The translations under genes were made by a program, and so were the position numbers. Shown here piece after piece: positions 36,619-45,662 of a DNA stretch of 64,000 nucleotides. Source of the stretch: Singulisphaera sp. GP187 (GTDB lineage Bacteria > Planctomycetota > Planctomycetia > Isosphaerales > Isosphaeraceae); assembly GCF_900129635.1 (NCBI RefSeq), contig NZ_FSRB01000002.1, positions 2,818,727-2,882,726 of the forward strand. Reading direction: 5' to 3'. A model generated the notes under the pieces. The model had not been told where the DNA came from and did no database searches. It saw only the letters and a list, made by a program, of their open reading frames with translations. The first letter of the stretch is position 1. The number at the start of each line of letters is the position of its first letter.

Positions 36619-36975
36619 GTTGAGAGCTCCCGTAGCCGCCCACACCATGCGCCATGCGAATCGACCTTCGTCGGTGAAACGCAAGAAAGGACCAAGGCGC
36701 CAAGACAGCCAGGCAATCGCCTGGACCGAATCGCAGTCTATCACACCGTCGCGCACCTCGTCAGCTTCGACGAGCAGACCTGGGCCTTTATCCGGGTTGG
36801 GCTTCTTGCCGCGTCCGAGCAGACCTACAATCCGCGTCTCCAGCGCGCCTGTGAGTCCCGCCCGAAGACGCCAAAGCGGGCTCGCCCGAGCCTTTTGAAC
36901 CCGCTGACGTCAAGCCCCGCGACTGATTTTTCCGAGCGCCCATCGCGGCGCAGACGGCGATCCCATCGACACAGC

Positions 36976-37030
36976 CGATGTCCTCAAGAGAACGGAGCGC
37001 GGAGTTACCCGTCAATCGAAGTTTGACGGC
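36976..37030. repeat. Right terminal inverted repeat of the 3.7-kb unit
   Basis: The arm reads CGATGTCCTCAAGAGAACGG at its inner end and GTTTGACGGC at its outer end, the inverse of 33329-33383. It lies 357 bp upstream of the GloVer/HEAT gene start. Confidence 0.8.
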
Positions 37031-37036
37031 CCACTT

Positions 37037-37358
37037 GGAAGCCTCTGGCGACTCGTTCCCACGGTCCCCCGCTATGCCTTACCCACAAGTTGAATCCGTC
37101 TAAAGGCTAAGCCAGAAGTAACATCGGGCAGAATTTGCTGATTTTTCCGAATTAAACGATTAATGATTTGACCGATCTGCGGCTGAATTCCTCGGCGTTT
37201 TTTGCCGTTCGCTACTGACGACTCCTCCCGGGCGACTCCGAAAGTCTTCGGTTTTAGAGACGCAATGCCTTGTCGGTTAGAAGATTGCGACTTGTGGGTA
37301 AGGCATAGCGGTCCCCCGTGGGAACGAGGGGGATTCCTCGCTCTCTGGCGGGTCGTTG
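37037..37358. repeat. Repeat R2, right fragment with AT-richer centre
   Basis: The fragment starts GGAAGCCTCTGGCGACTCGT and includes the paired CCGCTATGCCTTACCCACAAGT (37069-37090) and ACTTGTGGGTAAGGCATAGCGG (37290-37311) arms. It ends in GGGTCGTTG at 37350-37358, only 1 bp from the stop codon of the kinase gene. The centre 37091-37290 is visibly richer in A and T than the genes around it and carries no open frame. Confidence 0.75.
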
Positions 37359-37359
37359 A

Positions 37360-40300
37360 TTAATATTGCTTTGCCGATGTCGTATGAATGGCACCTTGGT
37401 CATCCATCTCCATTCCGGTCTGCCCCTCCACGGCCAAGCGGACCTGATCGGCGGTTCCTTTCACGGGGGGGAGCGGCACCAGCCAACGCTGGACCATTCC
37501 GTCTTTGGTGCCGGTCACCACGCTTCGGCCGTCGGGGTGGAAGATCGCGGAGAGAACGGCATCGGTGTGATGGAGCGGAGGGCCGAGTTGCTGGCCGGAT
37601 TCGACGTCCCAGAACCGGGCGGTTCCGTCGTGGCTCGCGGTCAGGAGTGACCGGCCGTCGGGGCTGAAGCTGAGGCTGGTCACTTCGTCGGCGTTGCCTC
37701 GGATGTCGCGCAGGAGCGTGCCCTTCGCGAGGTCCCAGAGGCCCAGACTGCCGGCCTGGCAGCCGGTCACGATTCTCGGGCCGGCGGGGTCGAAGGCGAC
37801 GGCGGTCACCGGATAACCATGGTCGGGGCGTCTTTCGGGGACAATCTCCCGGTCCCGAGCGACGTCCCAGAGTCGCGCGGTGCCATCCTGGCACGCCAGC
37901 AAGAGGGTCGTTCCATCGGGGCTGAAGACCGCGCGACGGATCGGCGAATCGAGGGACCGGATGAGCGGGCGCGCGGATTGCAGATCGGCCACATCCCAGA
38001 GGAGTGTGCTTCGGGGCTGAGCGTCCCAGGTGAGGAGTTGGGTCGAGTCGGGACGATACACCACTCCAGCCAACGGCAAGGGCTGCTCGGCGGTCTGGTG
38101 GAGGCGTGCCCCTGTGGCCAGATCCCAGGTCTCGGCGCAACCGCGGACGTGGCGTTCGTTCCCGGTCCACCGCGCCACGGCCAAGGTCTTGCAATCGGGA
38201 CTGACGGCCGTCGCTTCAACGAAGTCGACGATATCGTAAGTCCGACGCCCATCCACACTGAGGACCTTGCCACCAGGCTCGTAGCGTCGGCTACTCATCA
38301 AGGGACCGAGGGGGTTGCCGTTCAGGTCCCACCGCTGTGACCCCGTGGAACTGCTGGTCACGAGTGACTGGCCGTCGGGGCTGAACGCCAATCCGTGCAC
38401 GGCGCTATCGAGCTGGAGCGGGGCGCCGAGGGATCGGAGGCGGGGGACTTCCCAGAGTCGGATGGTTCCGTCGTCCTGCCCGATCGCCAGGGAGTGGCCA
38501 TCGGGGTGGAAGGCCAGCCCCGTCAGAGCGCTCGAGAGCTTGTAGGTCGGACCGGTCGGACCGAGCGTGGTGGTGTCCCAGATCCGGAGGAATCCGCCCG
38601 CGGTGCCCGTCACCAAGGTGCGGCCATCGGGGGAGTTGACAAGGCTGGTCACACTGCTCCCCTGAGGGGGGAGGTCGGTGAAGTGCTCCGTGACGGTGTC
38701 CCAGATCCGGAGGCCGCCGTCTCTCGTCCCGGTCACGACCCTGCGGCCATCGCGGAGAAACGCGATCATATGCACGGGAGACCTGTGCATCAAAGGCTTG
38801 CCGATCGGTCGTCCGGTCGCGACATCCCACCGGACGGCGCGGAGGTCTTTGCCCCCGGTCACCAAGGTGCGGCCGTCGGGGCTCAAGGCCAGGGTGTAAT
38901 AGCCCGCCTCGTCGCCGTGCCAGAGCGGCTCTCCGATGGGCCTGCCCGTCGTCGTGTCCCACCATCTTGCCGCGCCGTCGTCACAGCAGGTGACCAGCTT
39001 CCGGCCTTCCGGGTTGAATGCAAGACCCCAGATCGTGTGTCCAGGGGGATGGGAAAAGGTGGGCCCGGTCCGCGTCCGCCGCTCCAGGTCCCAGAAGGAT
39101 GCGTCTCCATCCTCAGGGGTCACCACCATCCGACCGTCGCGTGGATTCAGGGCGACACGGCTCACCCACTGCGTTTCGCGCAGGCCGGCGGGATCCAGGG
39201 GTGGCCCCGATTCTTGGCCGGAGTTCGTGTCCCAGGTTCGTACATGGCGGTCTTTGCCGACCGAAACGAGGGTGCGACCATCGCGACTAAAGGCCAGGTC
39301 GAGGATCGGGGCCGAGTTCCGGGCGGTCCAGCGCGGCCGACTGAGCTGGCCGGCCCAGTCGGCCAGGTTGACGCGAGTCGCCCGGTCGAGACCGCGCACC
39401 GCGGCCCCCTCGGCCAGTTCCAGACTCCGGGCCATCCACAATAGGCCATGGCCGACCTCACCTCGCTTGCAGAGGTCCAAGCCATGGTTGAGCGCCAGTT
39501 CCGTCTGGCCCTCAATCGCCTTGCGACCGAGCCGTACCGCCTCCACTTTGGCGGCCGCCTGCGCGGTGGCTTCATACTCGGCTCGTCGCCACTGCCAGGC
39601 AATCAAGACGAAGCTGAGGACGGTGACGGCCAGCGTCGCGGCGGAGAGAAGCGCCACGGCCGGTCGTCGCCGGGCCCACTTCCAGCCTCGATCGACCAGG
39701 CCGGTCGGCCGGGCGAGGATCGCCCGGCCGTCCAGGAAGCGCTCGAGGTCCTCGGCCAGTTGAGCGGCACTCGCGTAGCGTCGCCGCGGTTCTTTCTGGA
39801 GACACTTCAGGCAGATCGTCTCCAGGTCGCGCGGCACGGCGGGTTGCAGTCTTCGGGGCGAGATCGGTTCACTGGTCAGGACTTGTTCGAGAGTGCCCAG
39901 GACTGAAGGCGACTGGAACGGCGGCCGGCCCGTGAGCATCGTGTAGAGGATTCCGCCCAGGCCGTAGACGTCCGAAACCGGGCCGGCGAGTCGACCTTGG
40001 CCATCGGCCTGCTCCGGGGCCATGTATTCGGGCGTCCCCACCAACTGGCCACCCAGGGTGGCGAGTCCTGAGCCGGTCACCAGTTTGGCGACCCCGAAGT
40101 CGCAAAGCTTGAGCCGGCCGTCGGCGGTCAAGAGCACGTTGGAAGGTTTCAAGTCCCGGTGCACGATTCCCTGGCCGTGTGCGTAATGAACGGCGTGGGC
40201 CAGAATCACGAGCCAGCGTGCGGCGAGTTCGGGCGATTGGGGATTGCCGGCGACCCGGTTACCCAGGTTTCCCCCGTCAACGTATTCAAGCGTGAGATAA

Positions 40301-40782
40301 GGGCAAGGCGTTCCCAGATCGTTCGCCCGCCACTCGCCAAGTTCGAAGATCTGTATAATATTAGGATGTTGGAGTCGAGCGACGGCCTCGGCCTCGGCAC
40401 GGAAGCGGGCCCGATTCTCCTCACGGGCGAATTCGCCACCGAGGAGCATCTTGAGGGCAACCACACGGCGGAGTTCCAAATGGCGTGCCTGATAGACGAT
40501 CCCCATCGCTCCTCGACCCAATTCCGAAAGCACCTCGTACGACCCGAGGCGGGTCGGGAGCGTCATCGGCGCTGAGGTTGGGGCGGGCCTGGCATTCAGC
40601 TCCGACAGGCCCCGCAACGAGGAAACCACGGCATCGGGCTCGCCGTCGAGTTCCTTCAGGGCGGCCTCACAGCGGCCGCAATGTTCCACATGGTCGGCGA
40701 TAAACTCGAGGTGCTCCTCCGGGAGTCGACCGAGATTGAACTCTGAAAGACTGGTTCTGGACGGACAAGCCATGGGTGACAT
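37360..40782 (-). CDS. Zinc-finger/Ser-Thr kinase/WD40 protein, partner of the divergent ECF sigma factor
   Basis: 1140 aa. The N-terminal 45 residues hold DHVEHCGRCEAAL, an H-x3-C-x2-C pattern as in anti-sigma zinc-binding domains. The kinase domain follows: LGRGAMGIVYQA glycine loop, VALKMLLGG with the Lys, HRDLKPSNVLL, CDFGVAKL and GTPEYMAPEQ. After a TM span (ALLSAATLAVTVLSFVLIA) the C-terminal half carries about a dozen WD40 units with SPDGRTLVTG-like ends. Kinase/ECF pairs of this kind are known in planctomycetes. The presence of both a ZAS-like finger and a kinase suggests it senses a signal with the WD40 part and controls the sigma factor at 40907. The start is 40782 or 40773. Confidence 0.9.
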   Translation of the reverse strand: MSPMACPSRTSLSEFNLGRLPEEHLEFIADHVEHCGRCEAALKELDGEPDAVVSSLRGLSELNARPAPTSAPMTLPTRLGSYEVLSELGRGAMGIVYQARHLELRRVVALKMLLGGEFAREENRARFRAEAEAVARLQHPNIIQIFELGEWRANDLGTPCPYLTLEYVDGGNLGNRVAGNPQSPELAARWLVILAHAVHYAHGQGIVHRDLKPSNVLLTADGRLKLCDFGVAKLVTGSGLATLGGQLVGTPEYMAPEQADGQGRLAGPVSDVYGLGGILYTMLTGRPPFQSPSVLGTLEQVLTSEPISPRRLQPAVPRDLETICLKCLQKEPRRRYASAAQLAEDLERFLDGRAILARPTGLVDRGWKWARRRPAVALLSAATLAVTVLSFVLIAWQWRRAEYEATAQAAAKVEAVRLGRKAIEGQTELALNHGLDLCKRGEVGHGLLWMARSLELAEGAAVRGLDRATRVNLADWAGQLSRPRWTARNSAPILDLAFSRDGRTLVSVGKDRHVRTWDTNSGQESGPPLDPAGLRETQWVSRVALNPRDGRMVVTPEDGDASFWDLERRTRTGPTFSHPPGHTIWGLAFNPEGRKLVTCCDDGAARWWDTTTGRPIGEPLWHGDEAGYYTLALSPDGRTLVTGGKDLRAVRWDVATGRPIGKPLMHRSPVHMIAFLRDGRRVVTGTRDGGLRIWDTVTEHFTDLPPQGSSVTSLVNSPDGRTLVTGTAGGFLRIWDTTTLGPTGPTYKLSSALTGLAFHPDGHSLAIGQDDGTIRLWEVPRLRSLGAPLQLDSAVHGLAFSPDGQSLVTSSSTGSQRWDLNGNPLGPLMSSRRYEPGGKVLSVDGRRTYDIVDFVEATAVSPDCKTLAVARWTGNERHVRGCAETWDLATGARLHQTAEQPLPLAGVVYRPDSTQLLTWDAQPRSTLLWDVADLQSARPLIRSLDSPIRRAVFSPDGTTLLLACQDGTARLWDVARDREIVPERRPDHGYPVTAVAFDPAGPRIVTGCQAGSLGLWDLAKGTLLRDIRGNADEVTSLSFSPDGRSLLTASHDGTARFWDVESGQQLGPPLHHTDAVLSAIFHPDGRSVVTGTKDGMVQRWLVPLPPVKGTADQVRLAVEGQTGMEMDDQGAIHTTSAKQY

Positions 40783-40906
40783 CGGTCGGTCGTCTCCCCC
40801 TCGGTTGTGCGAAAAGCCGACACCCTATAATCAATAAGTCGTCGAGCGTGAATCGATTTTACCCGACAGCCAGAGTTCGAGCCCCATCCGAATGGGGGAG
40901 CTATTC
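40783..40906. promoter_or_regulatory. Divergent promoter region of the kinase and ECF sigma genes
   Basis: 124 bp between divergent start codons. A purine-rich GGGGGAG ribosome binding site for the sigma gene lies at 40894-40900. Promoter elements were not resolved, but autoregulation by the ECF factor would act here. Confidence 0.4.
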
Positions 40907-41512
40907 ATGCAGGAAACCCGTCCCAACCTCCACGCCACCTCGCTCACTCTCCTTGCGAGTGTCCGCGCGAACGAGGAAGGGGCCTGGGCACGCCTGATCG
41001 ACCTGTATACTCCCATGATCCGGCACTGGTGCGGCCGCGCTGGTTTGCAAGAGGTCGACGTCGATGACGTGGTGCAAGAGGTCTGTCAAGCCGCGCTGGC
41101 GGGGTTCGCCGACTTCCGCCGTGACCGCCCCGGCGACACGTTTCGCGGCTGGCTCCGGGTCATTTCCCGCAACGCACTCGCCCTCCACTACCGGCGTAAC
41201 GGCCGCCTCCCCAAGGCCAGCGGAGGGAGCGAAGCGTTTACGAGGCTTCAAGGGATTGCCGACCCGCAGGTCGAACTCGACGACAATGACGACCCGCCCG
41301 CGGTGACCCGGGAACTGTATCGCCGCGCTCTTGAATTGGTCCGCGGCGAGTTCGAGGAACGAACCTGGCAGATGTTCTGGATGACGGTTGTCGAAGACCG
41401 CACCCCGGCTGACGTCGCAGCCCAGTATGGTGTCACGCCGGTCGCCGTCCGCAAAGCCAAGTCGCGCGTTCTCCATCGGCTCCGGACCGAACTCGGCGAC
41501 CTATCCTGGTAA
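40907..41512 (+). CDS. ECF-type RNA polymerase sigma factor
   Basis: 201 aa from the ATG at 40907, chosen because GGGGGAG sits 7 nt upstream. The in-frame ATG at 40892 would place that site inside the gene. Region 2 is seen in ARLIDLYTPMIRHWCGRAG, VDDVVQEVCQAAL and FRGWLRVISRNALALHYRR. Region 4 is seen in FWMTVVEDRTPADVAAQYGVTPVAVRKAKSRVLHRL. It would direct RNA polymerase to a set of genes under the control of the divergent WD40 kinase with its zinc-finger N-terminus. Confidence 0.93.
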   Translation: MQETRPNLHATSLTLLASVRANEEGAWARLIDLYTPMIRHWCGRAGLQEVDVDDVVQEVCQAALAGFADFRRDRPGDTFRGWLRVISRNALALHYRRNGRLPKASGGSEAFTRLQGIADPQVELDDNDDPPAVTRELYRRALELVRGEFEERTWQMFWMTVVEDRTPADVAAQYGVTPVAVRKAKSRVLHRLRTELGDLSW

Positions 41513-41899
41513 GAACCCCCAGTTTGGCCCGGTCAAAAAAGTGCTGTCACGCCCGGCGCATTTTCTCAATCAGTCAAAAGAATCAGGCGATACGGGCCAT
41601 TCCTCCGCTGCTTCCGGCGATTCGCCGGAAGTCCCGCCCAGCAACGCCTCATTCACGGATCGGCCAGGACAGGTCCGCGGTGCTCCCATCGGGGAACCCG
41701 CGGGCGATCGATCACTCGGAGTTTGCACTCACCCCGTCACACAGCAAGAAGTGGAACCGGCACGGTGGAAAGCCAACGTGCCCGTGGGAGACCCAGATTC
41801 TCAGGGCGCAGTCGCGCCATCGACGACCCGCGCGGAGGCCGTCCTTCCAGACTGGATCATATCATCTTCTAATCCCATTTCCCTCGAGGAGGTCCCAGT
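41513..41899. promoter_or_regulatory. Leader and promoter region of the DUF1559 gene
   Basis: 387 bp between the ECF gene and the DUF1559 gene. Open frames here have no ribosome binding site or family features. The stretch CTTCCGGCGATTCGCCGGAAG at about 41610-41630 is a strong 8-bp hairpin with a short loop, possibly the end of the ECF transcript, though no T run follows. A GAGGAGG ribosome binding site for the next gene is at 41885-41891. Confidence 0.5.
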
Positions 41900-42949
41900 A
41901 TGAGTCGACGCCAAGGCTTCACCCTCATCGAATTGCTGGTCGTCATCGCCATCATCGCCGTGCTCATCGCCTTGTTGCTTCCGGCCGTTCAGGCGGCCCG
42001 CGAGGCGGCTCGACGCGCCCAGTGCACCAACAACCTCAAGCAACTGGGGCTGGCAGCGCATAATTATCTCTCGATCAACGAAGCCTTGCCGGCGCAGAAC
42101 ATGCCCGGCCCCGGCGGAAGCGGCGATTGGGGCTTCAACTGGTACTCCGCACTTCTGCCGCAGATTGAACAGCAGGCCATGTTCAATTCGATCAATTTCA
42201 GTCGAGGCGCCTGGGACCTGGACAACACCACCGCGGCCTACTCGCAGCTCGCGACCTGGGTCTGCCCTTCGGAGAGCCAGACCCAGAGAATCTACCTCGG
42301 CTACTCGATTGCCAACTACGTGGGAAATTACGGCGGTCCGGGGGCACTTGCACCCTACTCGGGCACGATCATTCCGACCATCGATCTCGAGGTCAACAAC
42401 AACTCGCCATTAGGGCCGGTCAAGATCGCCGGAATCACCGACGGGACATCGAATACGTCGTTGTTCAGCGAACGGCTGGTTGGCCTCCCTGGCTCCCAAA
42501 CCGTGGGTCTTACCCCCAATTCGGTGAACGGCAAACGGGGAATCTTCACCACGACGGGGCCGGGAGCCGGGGCAAACTCGGGACAAGCGGCGGCGATGGC
42601 ATTCGTCAACGGATGCAAGTCCATGACAACGACCTCAACCGATCCCAACGGCAACATCATCGGTGAGTACGCCTTCGTCGGCTACCCCATGCACCTCTGC
42701 TTCTCGAGTTTCACCCATTACCTCGGGCCCAACTCCGTGACTTGCGAACAGCCCTCCGGCACGGAGCCATCGTGGCTGGGCATCGGTCCGCTCAGCTCGG
42801 CCGCCGCGACAAGTAACCACGCCGGTGGAGTCAACGTTGCCATGGCCGACGGCTCGGTTCGGTTCATCAAGGACTCGGTCAACCTCCAAGCTTGGTGGGC
42901 GCTCGGAAGCCGCAACCTCGGTGAGGTGATTAGCGCCGACGCGCTCTGA
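41900..42949 (+). CDS. DUF1559 domain protein with prepilin-type N-terminus
   Basis: 349 aa. It begins RRQGFTLIELLVVIAIIAVL, a prepilin N-terminal cleavage and helix motif (G/F-T-L-I-E), continues PAVQAAREAARRAQCTNNLK, and ends with the ADGSVRFIKDSVN segment typical of the DUF1559 family, which is greatly expanded in planctomycetes. Such proteins are thought to be pseudopilin-like surface components, exact function unknown. A GAGGAGG ribosome binding site is 8 nt upstream. The small lipoprotein gene behind it is the usual companion. Confidence 0.95.
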   Translation: MSRRQGFTLIELLVVIAIIAVLIALLLPAVQAAREAARRAQCTNNLKQLGLAAHNYLSINEALPAQNMPGPGGSGDWGFNWYSALLPQIEQQAMFNSINFSRGAWDLDNTTAAYSQLATWVCPSESQTQRIYLGYSIANYVGNYGGPGALAPYSGTIIPTIDLEVNNNSPLGPVKIAGITDGTSNTSLFSERLVGLPGSQTVGLTPNSVNGKRGIFTTTGPGAGANSGQAAAMAFVNGCKSMTTTSTDPNGNIIGEYAFVGYPMHLCFSSFTHYLGPNSVTCEQPSGTEPSWLGIGPLSSAAATSNHAGGVNVAMADGSVRFIKDSVNLQAWWALGSRNLGEVISADAL

Positions 42950-43072
42950 GCCAGAGCCGGCCCGAACAACCTCGACTCACCCCGTTGCACGGCCGGTGCC
43001 GCGACGGGGTGTGATCGCAACGCTCTTCCGAGTTCGTAAACGAAAAGAAATTTGCAATTCAGAGGTTGTCCC

Positions 43073-43300
43073 ATGCGACGCGCAACGCTGATGTCCGTCC
43101 CTGCCCTGATCGCTCTGGCTCTGGGCGGCTGCTCCAATGGTCTTGAGGAAGGGATGCCGACGAATATCTCGGAAGCTCCCCACCCTCCGGAAACCGTCAC
43201 GAATCAGATGCGCGACCATGCGAAGAAGATCGGGGCGATCCGGCGAACCCATGGCCCCGTCTCGAACCGTCCCACCTCGAACCGTCCGCCGGGGAGATGA
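43073..43300 (+). CDS. Small lipoprotein downstream of the DUF1559 gene
   Basis: 75 aa from the ATG at 43073 with AGAGG upstream. A lipobox is visible (LIALALGGCSNG), with Cys at residue 20 as the lipidation site, and the rest is short and Pro/Arg-rich. Small lipoproteins of this type regularly follow DUF1559 genes in planctomycetes. Function unknown, probably linked to the DUF1559 protein. Confidence 0.75.
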   Translation: MRRATLMSVPALIALALGGCSNGLEEGMPTNISEAPHPPETVTNQMRDHAKKIGAIRRTHGPVSNRPTSNRPPGR

Positions 43301-43460
43301 GCAAGGCCCCCGGCTTGCTCCCCCCACTCTCGTCTGGCCATCGCGGCCGATGCCATGGCCAGTCACGGACAGTGATGCTTGAGTCAGCCTGACGACCCGG
43401 GTGGTCCGTTCTTCGGGTTCAAGGCGGCCGCCCCCGATCGGTCGAAGGAGCCAGTCCTCC

Positions 43461-45041
43461 TCATTGTCCCTCGTGTTTTCGCCGCGCGTTTCGATACGTG
43501 GCCGTCTTGGGATTCGCCTCGTTCCATTGCGGTTCCGCGGGGTCGTTGGCAAGCATCAGCAAGGCACGGACGGTCAACCGATTGACCTTGGCCATGTTCA
43601 CGTAGTCGACCTTGTCCCAGTGATCGCCGAGCCCGTGATAGTCGGGATAATCAAAGGCGACGGAGAGGGTATGGGCAGGGACGCCCAGATCGGCCAGGGC
43701 TTGGTTGTCGCTCCTGGCGAAGTAGGCGTCGCTGTTTCGCGGATGTTTGTAGACGCGGATTCCCTCGGCCTGGCCCGCCGCCTGGAACACGTCACCGACC
43801 GTGGAAAAATCGATGCCGGTCATCGACGCGGTCGCCACCTGCGGCCCTTCGCTACTATCCGTGCGTCCCACCTGCTCCAGATTGACGTCAGCCACCGTCT
43901 TCGCGACCGGAACAAGGGGATGGCGCGCATAATAACGCGACCCAAGCAGGCCCTTCTCCTCGCCAAAGAAGGCAACGAAGACCAGGCTCCGGCGCGGCCT
44001 CTGCTTGAGTTTCGCCAGGGCTGAGGCGACCTCAATGACCGCGACGGTGCCACTGCCATCGTCGTTCGCGCCATTGTAGATCCGATCGTCGGCGGCCGAA
44101 GGTCGAATGCCGATGTGGTCGTAATGGGCCGTCAAAAGGACATAAGAGTCCTTCAATGTGGGGTCCGAGCCCCGTAACAAGCCGGCGACATTGCGGATTT
44201 TGACCGGCCTGAGCGTGGACTCGCCCAGTTAGACGGAGAACTCCCACGGAGATGCCCCAACCGGGAGCGAGTCAAAGAGTTCAACAACCTTCGACTCGTG
44301 GACTTTGATGATCGGAAAGCCGAGTCGAGCCGCGAGCGCGGCGCGAAGTCCGTTCGTGTGTTCCGGATCGATCAACCGCTGGCCGTCGAGACCGCTGGCA
44401 CCCTTCAAATCGCGACTGACATTGACCACGAGAGCGGGCTTCAATTCTCGCATTCGCGTGAGAAACTGATTGAACGCAAGCAAGGTCGTCGGTTGCCGAT
44501 CGGTCACGACACGTTCGGGATCCGGGCATTCCGTGATGACCACTTTTCCTTGAACCTGATCGAGTTTGAGGGCTTCGGTGTCTCGAAAATCGACTTTGAA
44601 CGAGGATTTGCTGTTCAGGTCGATCGCCTTTAATCCGGACAGACTGACCTGGTCCTTGCCGAGCCTGATTCGGTCATCACCACTCCGGATTTCGAACGCG
44701 AAACTTTGGGCATTCGGCTCGGCGAGCCGCCAGTTCGCGGTCTGAAAATAACCGTCATCGCCGACCGGTTCGAGGCCGGCACGTCGGAACTGAGCCGCGA
44801 TATATTCGGCGGCGAGGTCCAGCCCGCGTGAGGGGGTGTCGCGACCCTCGAGCAAGTCCGAGGCGAGGAATGAGAGATGTCCTTGCAGTGAGTCCGCCGA
44901 GATCTGATCGAGCGCCGCGGATTGGTCGGCCGTGGGTTCAAACCGGGCTGGTCCCTGATCCTCGGCTCCATGAACCCAAATTGCAAAAGTGAGGGCAATG
45001 CCCATAATCAGATGTTCGATTCGGAGAATCTTGTCGAGCAT
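43461..45041 (-). pseudogene. M28 family metallopeptidase interrupted by an in-frame TAA
   Basis: Two open frames on the minus strand, 45041-44232 and 44228-43461, are in the same frame and separated only by a TAA at 44229-44231. Together they form one M28 peptidase. The N-terminal part has a hydrophobic leader (LIMGIALTFAIWVHGAED), a SFLASDLLEGRDTPSRG segment and a PA-like insert. The C-terminal part has VLLTAHYDHIGIRP, YNGANDDGSGTVAV, FFGEEKGLLGSRYY and a late YHGLGDHWDKVD histidine. The junction (PVKIRNVAGLLRGSDPTLKD) is exactly what the family has in front of the zinc-binding His, so nothing is missing. It is either a recent nonsense mutation or a base-call error. All zinc ligands are intact. 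Confidence 0.85.
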
Positions 45042-45228
45042 GTGAGGACAATCTCTGATAGGTAAGGTCGGCTTCCACGACGATGGCAGAGCAACCCTCC
45101 AACCAAGCCTATCGCCATCTCGGAGGGCTTCCGCGACGTTCAAGCTACCAATCCGCTCCCCAAGTCGGCAACACCACGGCCGTGTCCTCCGACCCACCTG
45201 GCGCCACACGCCCAACAACATATTTAAG

Positions 45229-45324
45229 CAACCACCCGATCCAGGGCTAGGAAGCCTCTCGCGACTCGTTCCCACGGGGGACCGTGGGAACGAGGGTAAT
45301 TCCTCGCTCTATGGCGGGTCGTTG
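45229..45324. repeat. Palindromic repeat family, copy R3 (96 bp, minimal form)
   Basis: The ends are CAACCACCC and GGGTCGTTG. The whole copy is one hairpin: CTCGTTCCCACGG followed by GGGACCGTGGGAACGAG, with GAAGCCTCTCGCGA and the complementary GGTAATTCCTCGCTC outside. It lacks the CCGCTATGCC...GGCATAGCGG insert present in R1 and R2, so it gives the uninterrupted form of the element. It lies between the broken M28 gene and the cobJ-cbiC gene. Confidence 0.85.
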
Positions 45325-45662
45325 GATGTAAATAGTTTTTGCATCTACAATCCCATAGGATATCCCACTGGATTTTCGCGACGATCAAGACTGCGGGCTC
45401 TTGGGTGCCATGCGAGCGAAAACCGCGGTCACTCGACTTTACAAAGAACAAGGAGCGATCAGCGGCCCGTTCGCCTTACTGGCGAGCGAAAAAACCTGGT
45501 CCCGGCTCGGGCGAACGTCGACATGCTCCAAGCTCTCTTGCAGTGACTGGCCGTAAAGGTGACGATCTTCGTGCGGGGTCTTTGATTATGGCCCTTGCCA
45601 ACGCACTCGGGAGAGCCGACTCCCATGACTTTCACCGATCGTCGCCCTGGTACGCTGAACCC
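45325..45662. other. Leader region of the third B12 block
   Basis: 338 bp between repeat R3 and the cobJ-cbiC start. The frame of cobJ-cbiC stays open upstream to 45339, including an ATG at 45588, but that extension has no family features. No B12 box or other riboswitch core was seen. Confidence 0.4.

Larger units (their letters stand above)
33324..37036. mobile_element. 3.7-kb unit with about 60-bp terminal inverted repeats, no transposase
   Basis: The left arm 33329-33383 and the right arm 36976-37030 are inverted copies matching at about 50 of 55 positions by eye, with the differences clustered in one 8-nt stretch. A few more matching bases extend to the ends. The unit carries one gene (33481-36618), a GloVer/HEAT-repeat protein. 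The flanks on both sides read as one interrupted copy of the R repeat: GATCCAGGGCT on the left and GGAAGCCTCT on the right, continuous in R3. A CTT found at both junctions might be a target duplication. No transposase is encoded, so it would be moved in trans or be a fossil. Confidence 0.65.

Noticed and set aside
33481..36756. The longer start of the GloVer/HEAT gene at 36756
   Set aside because: A clear signal peptide starts at 36618 with GGGAGC upstream. The extra 46 residues lack features.
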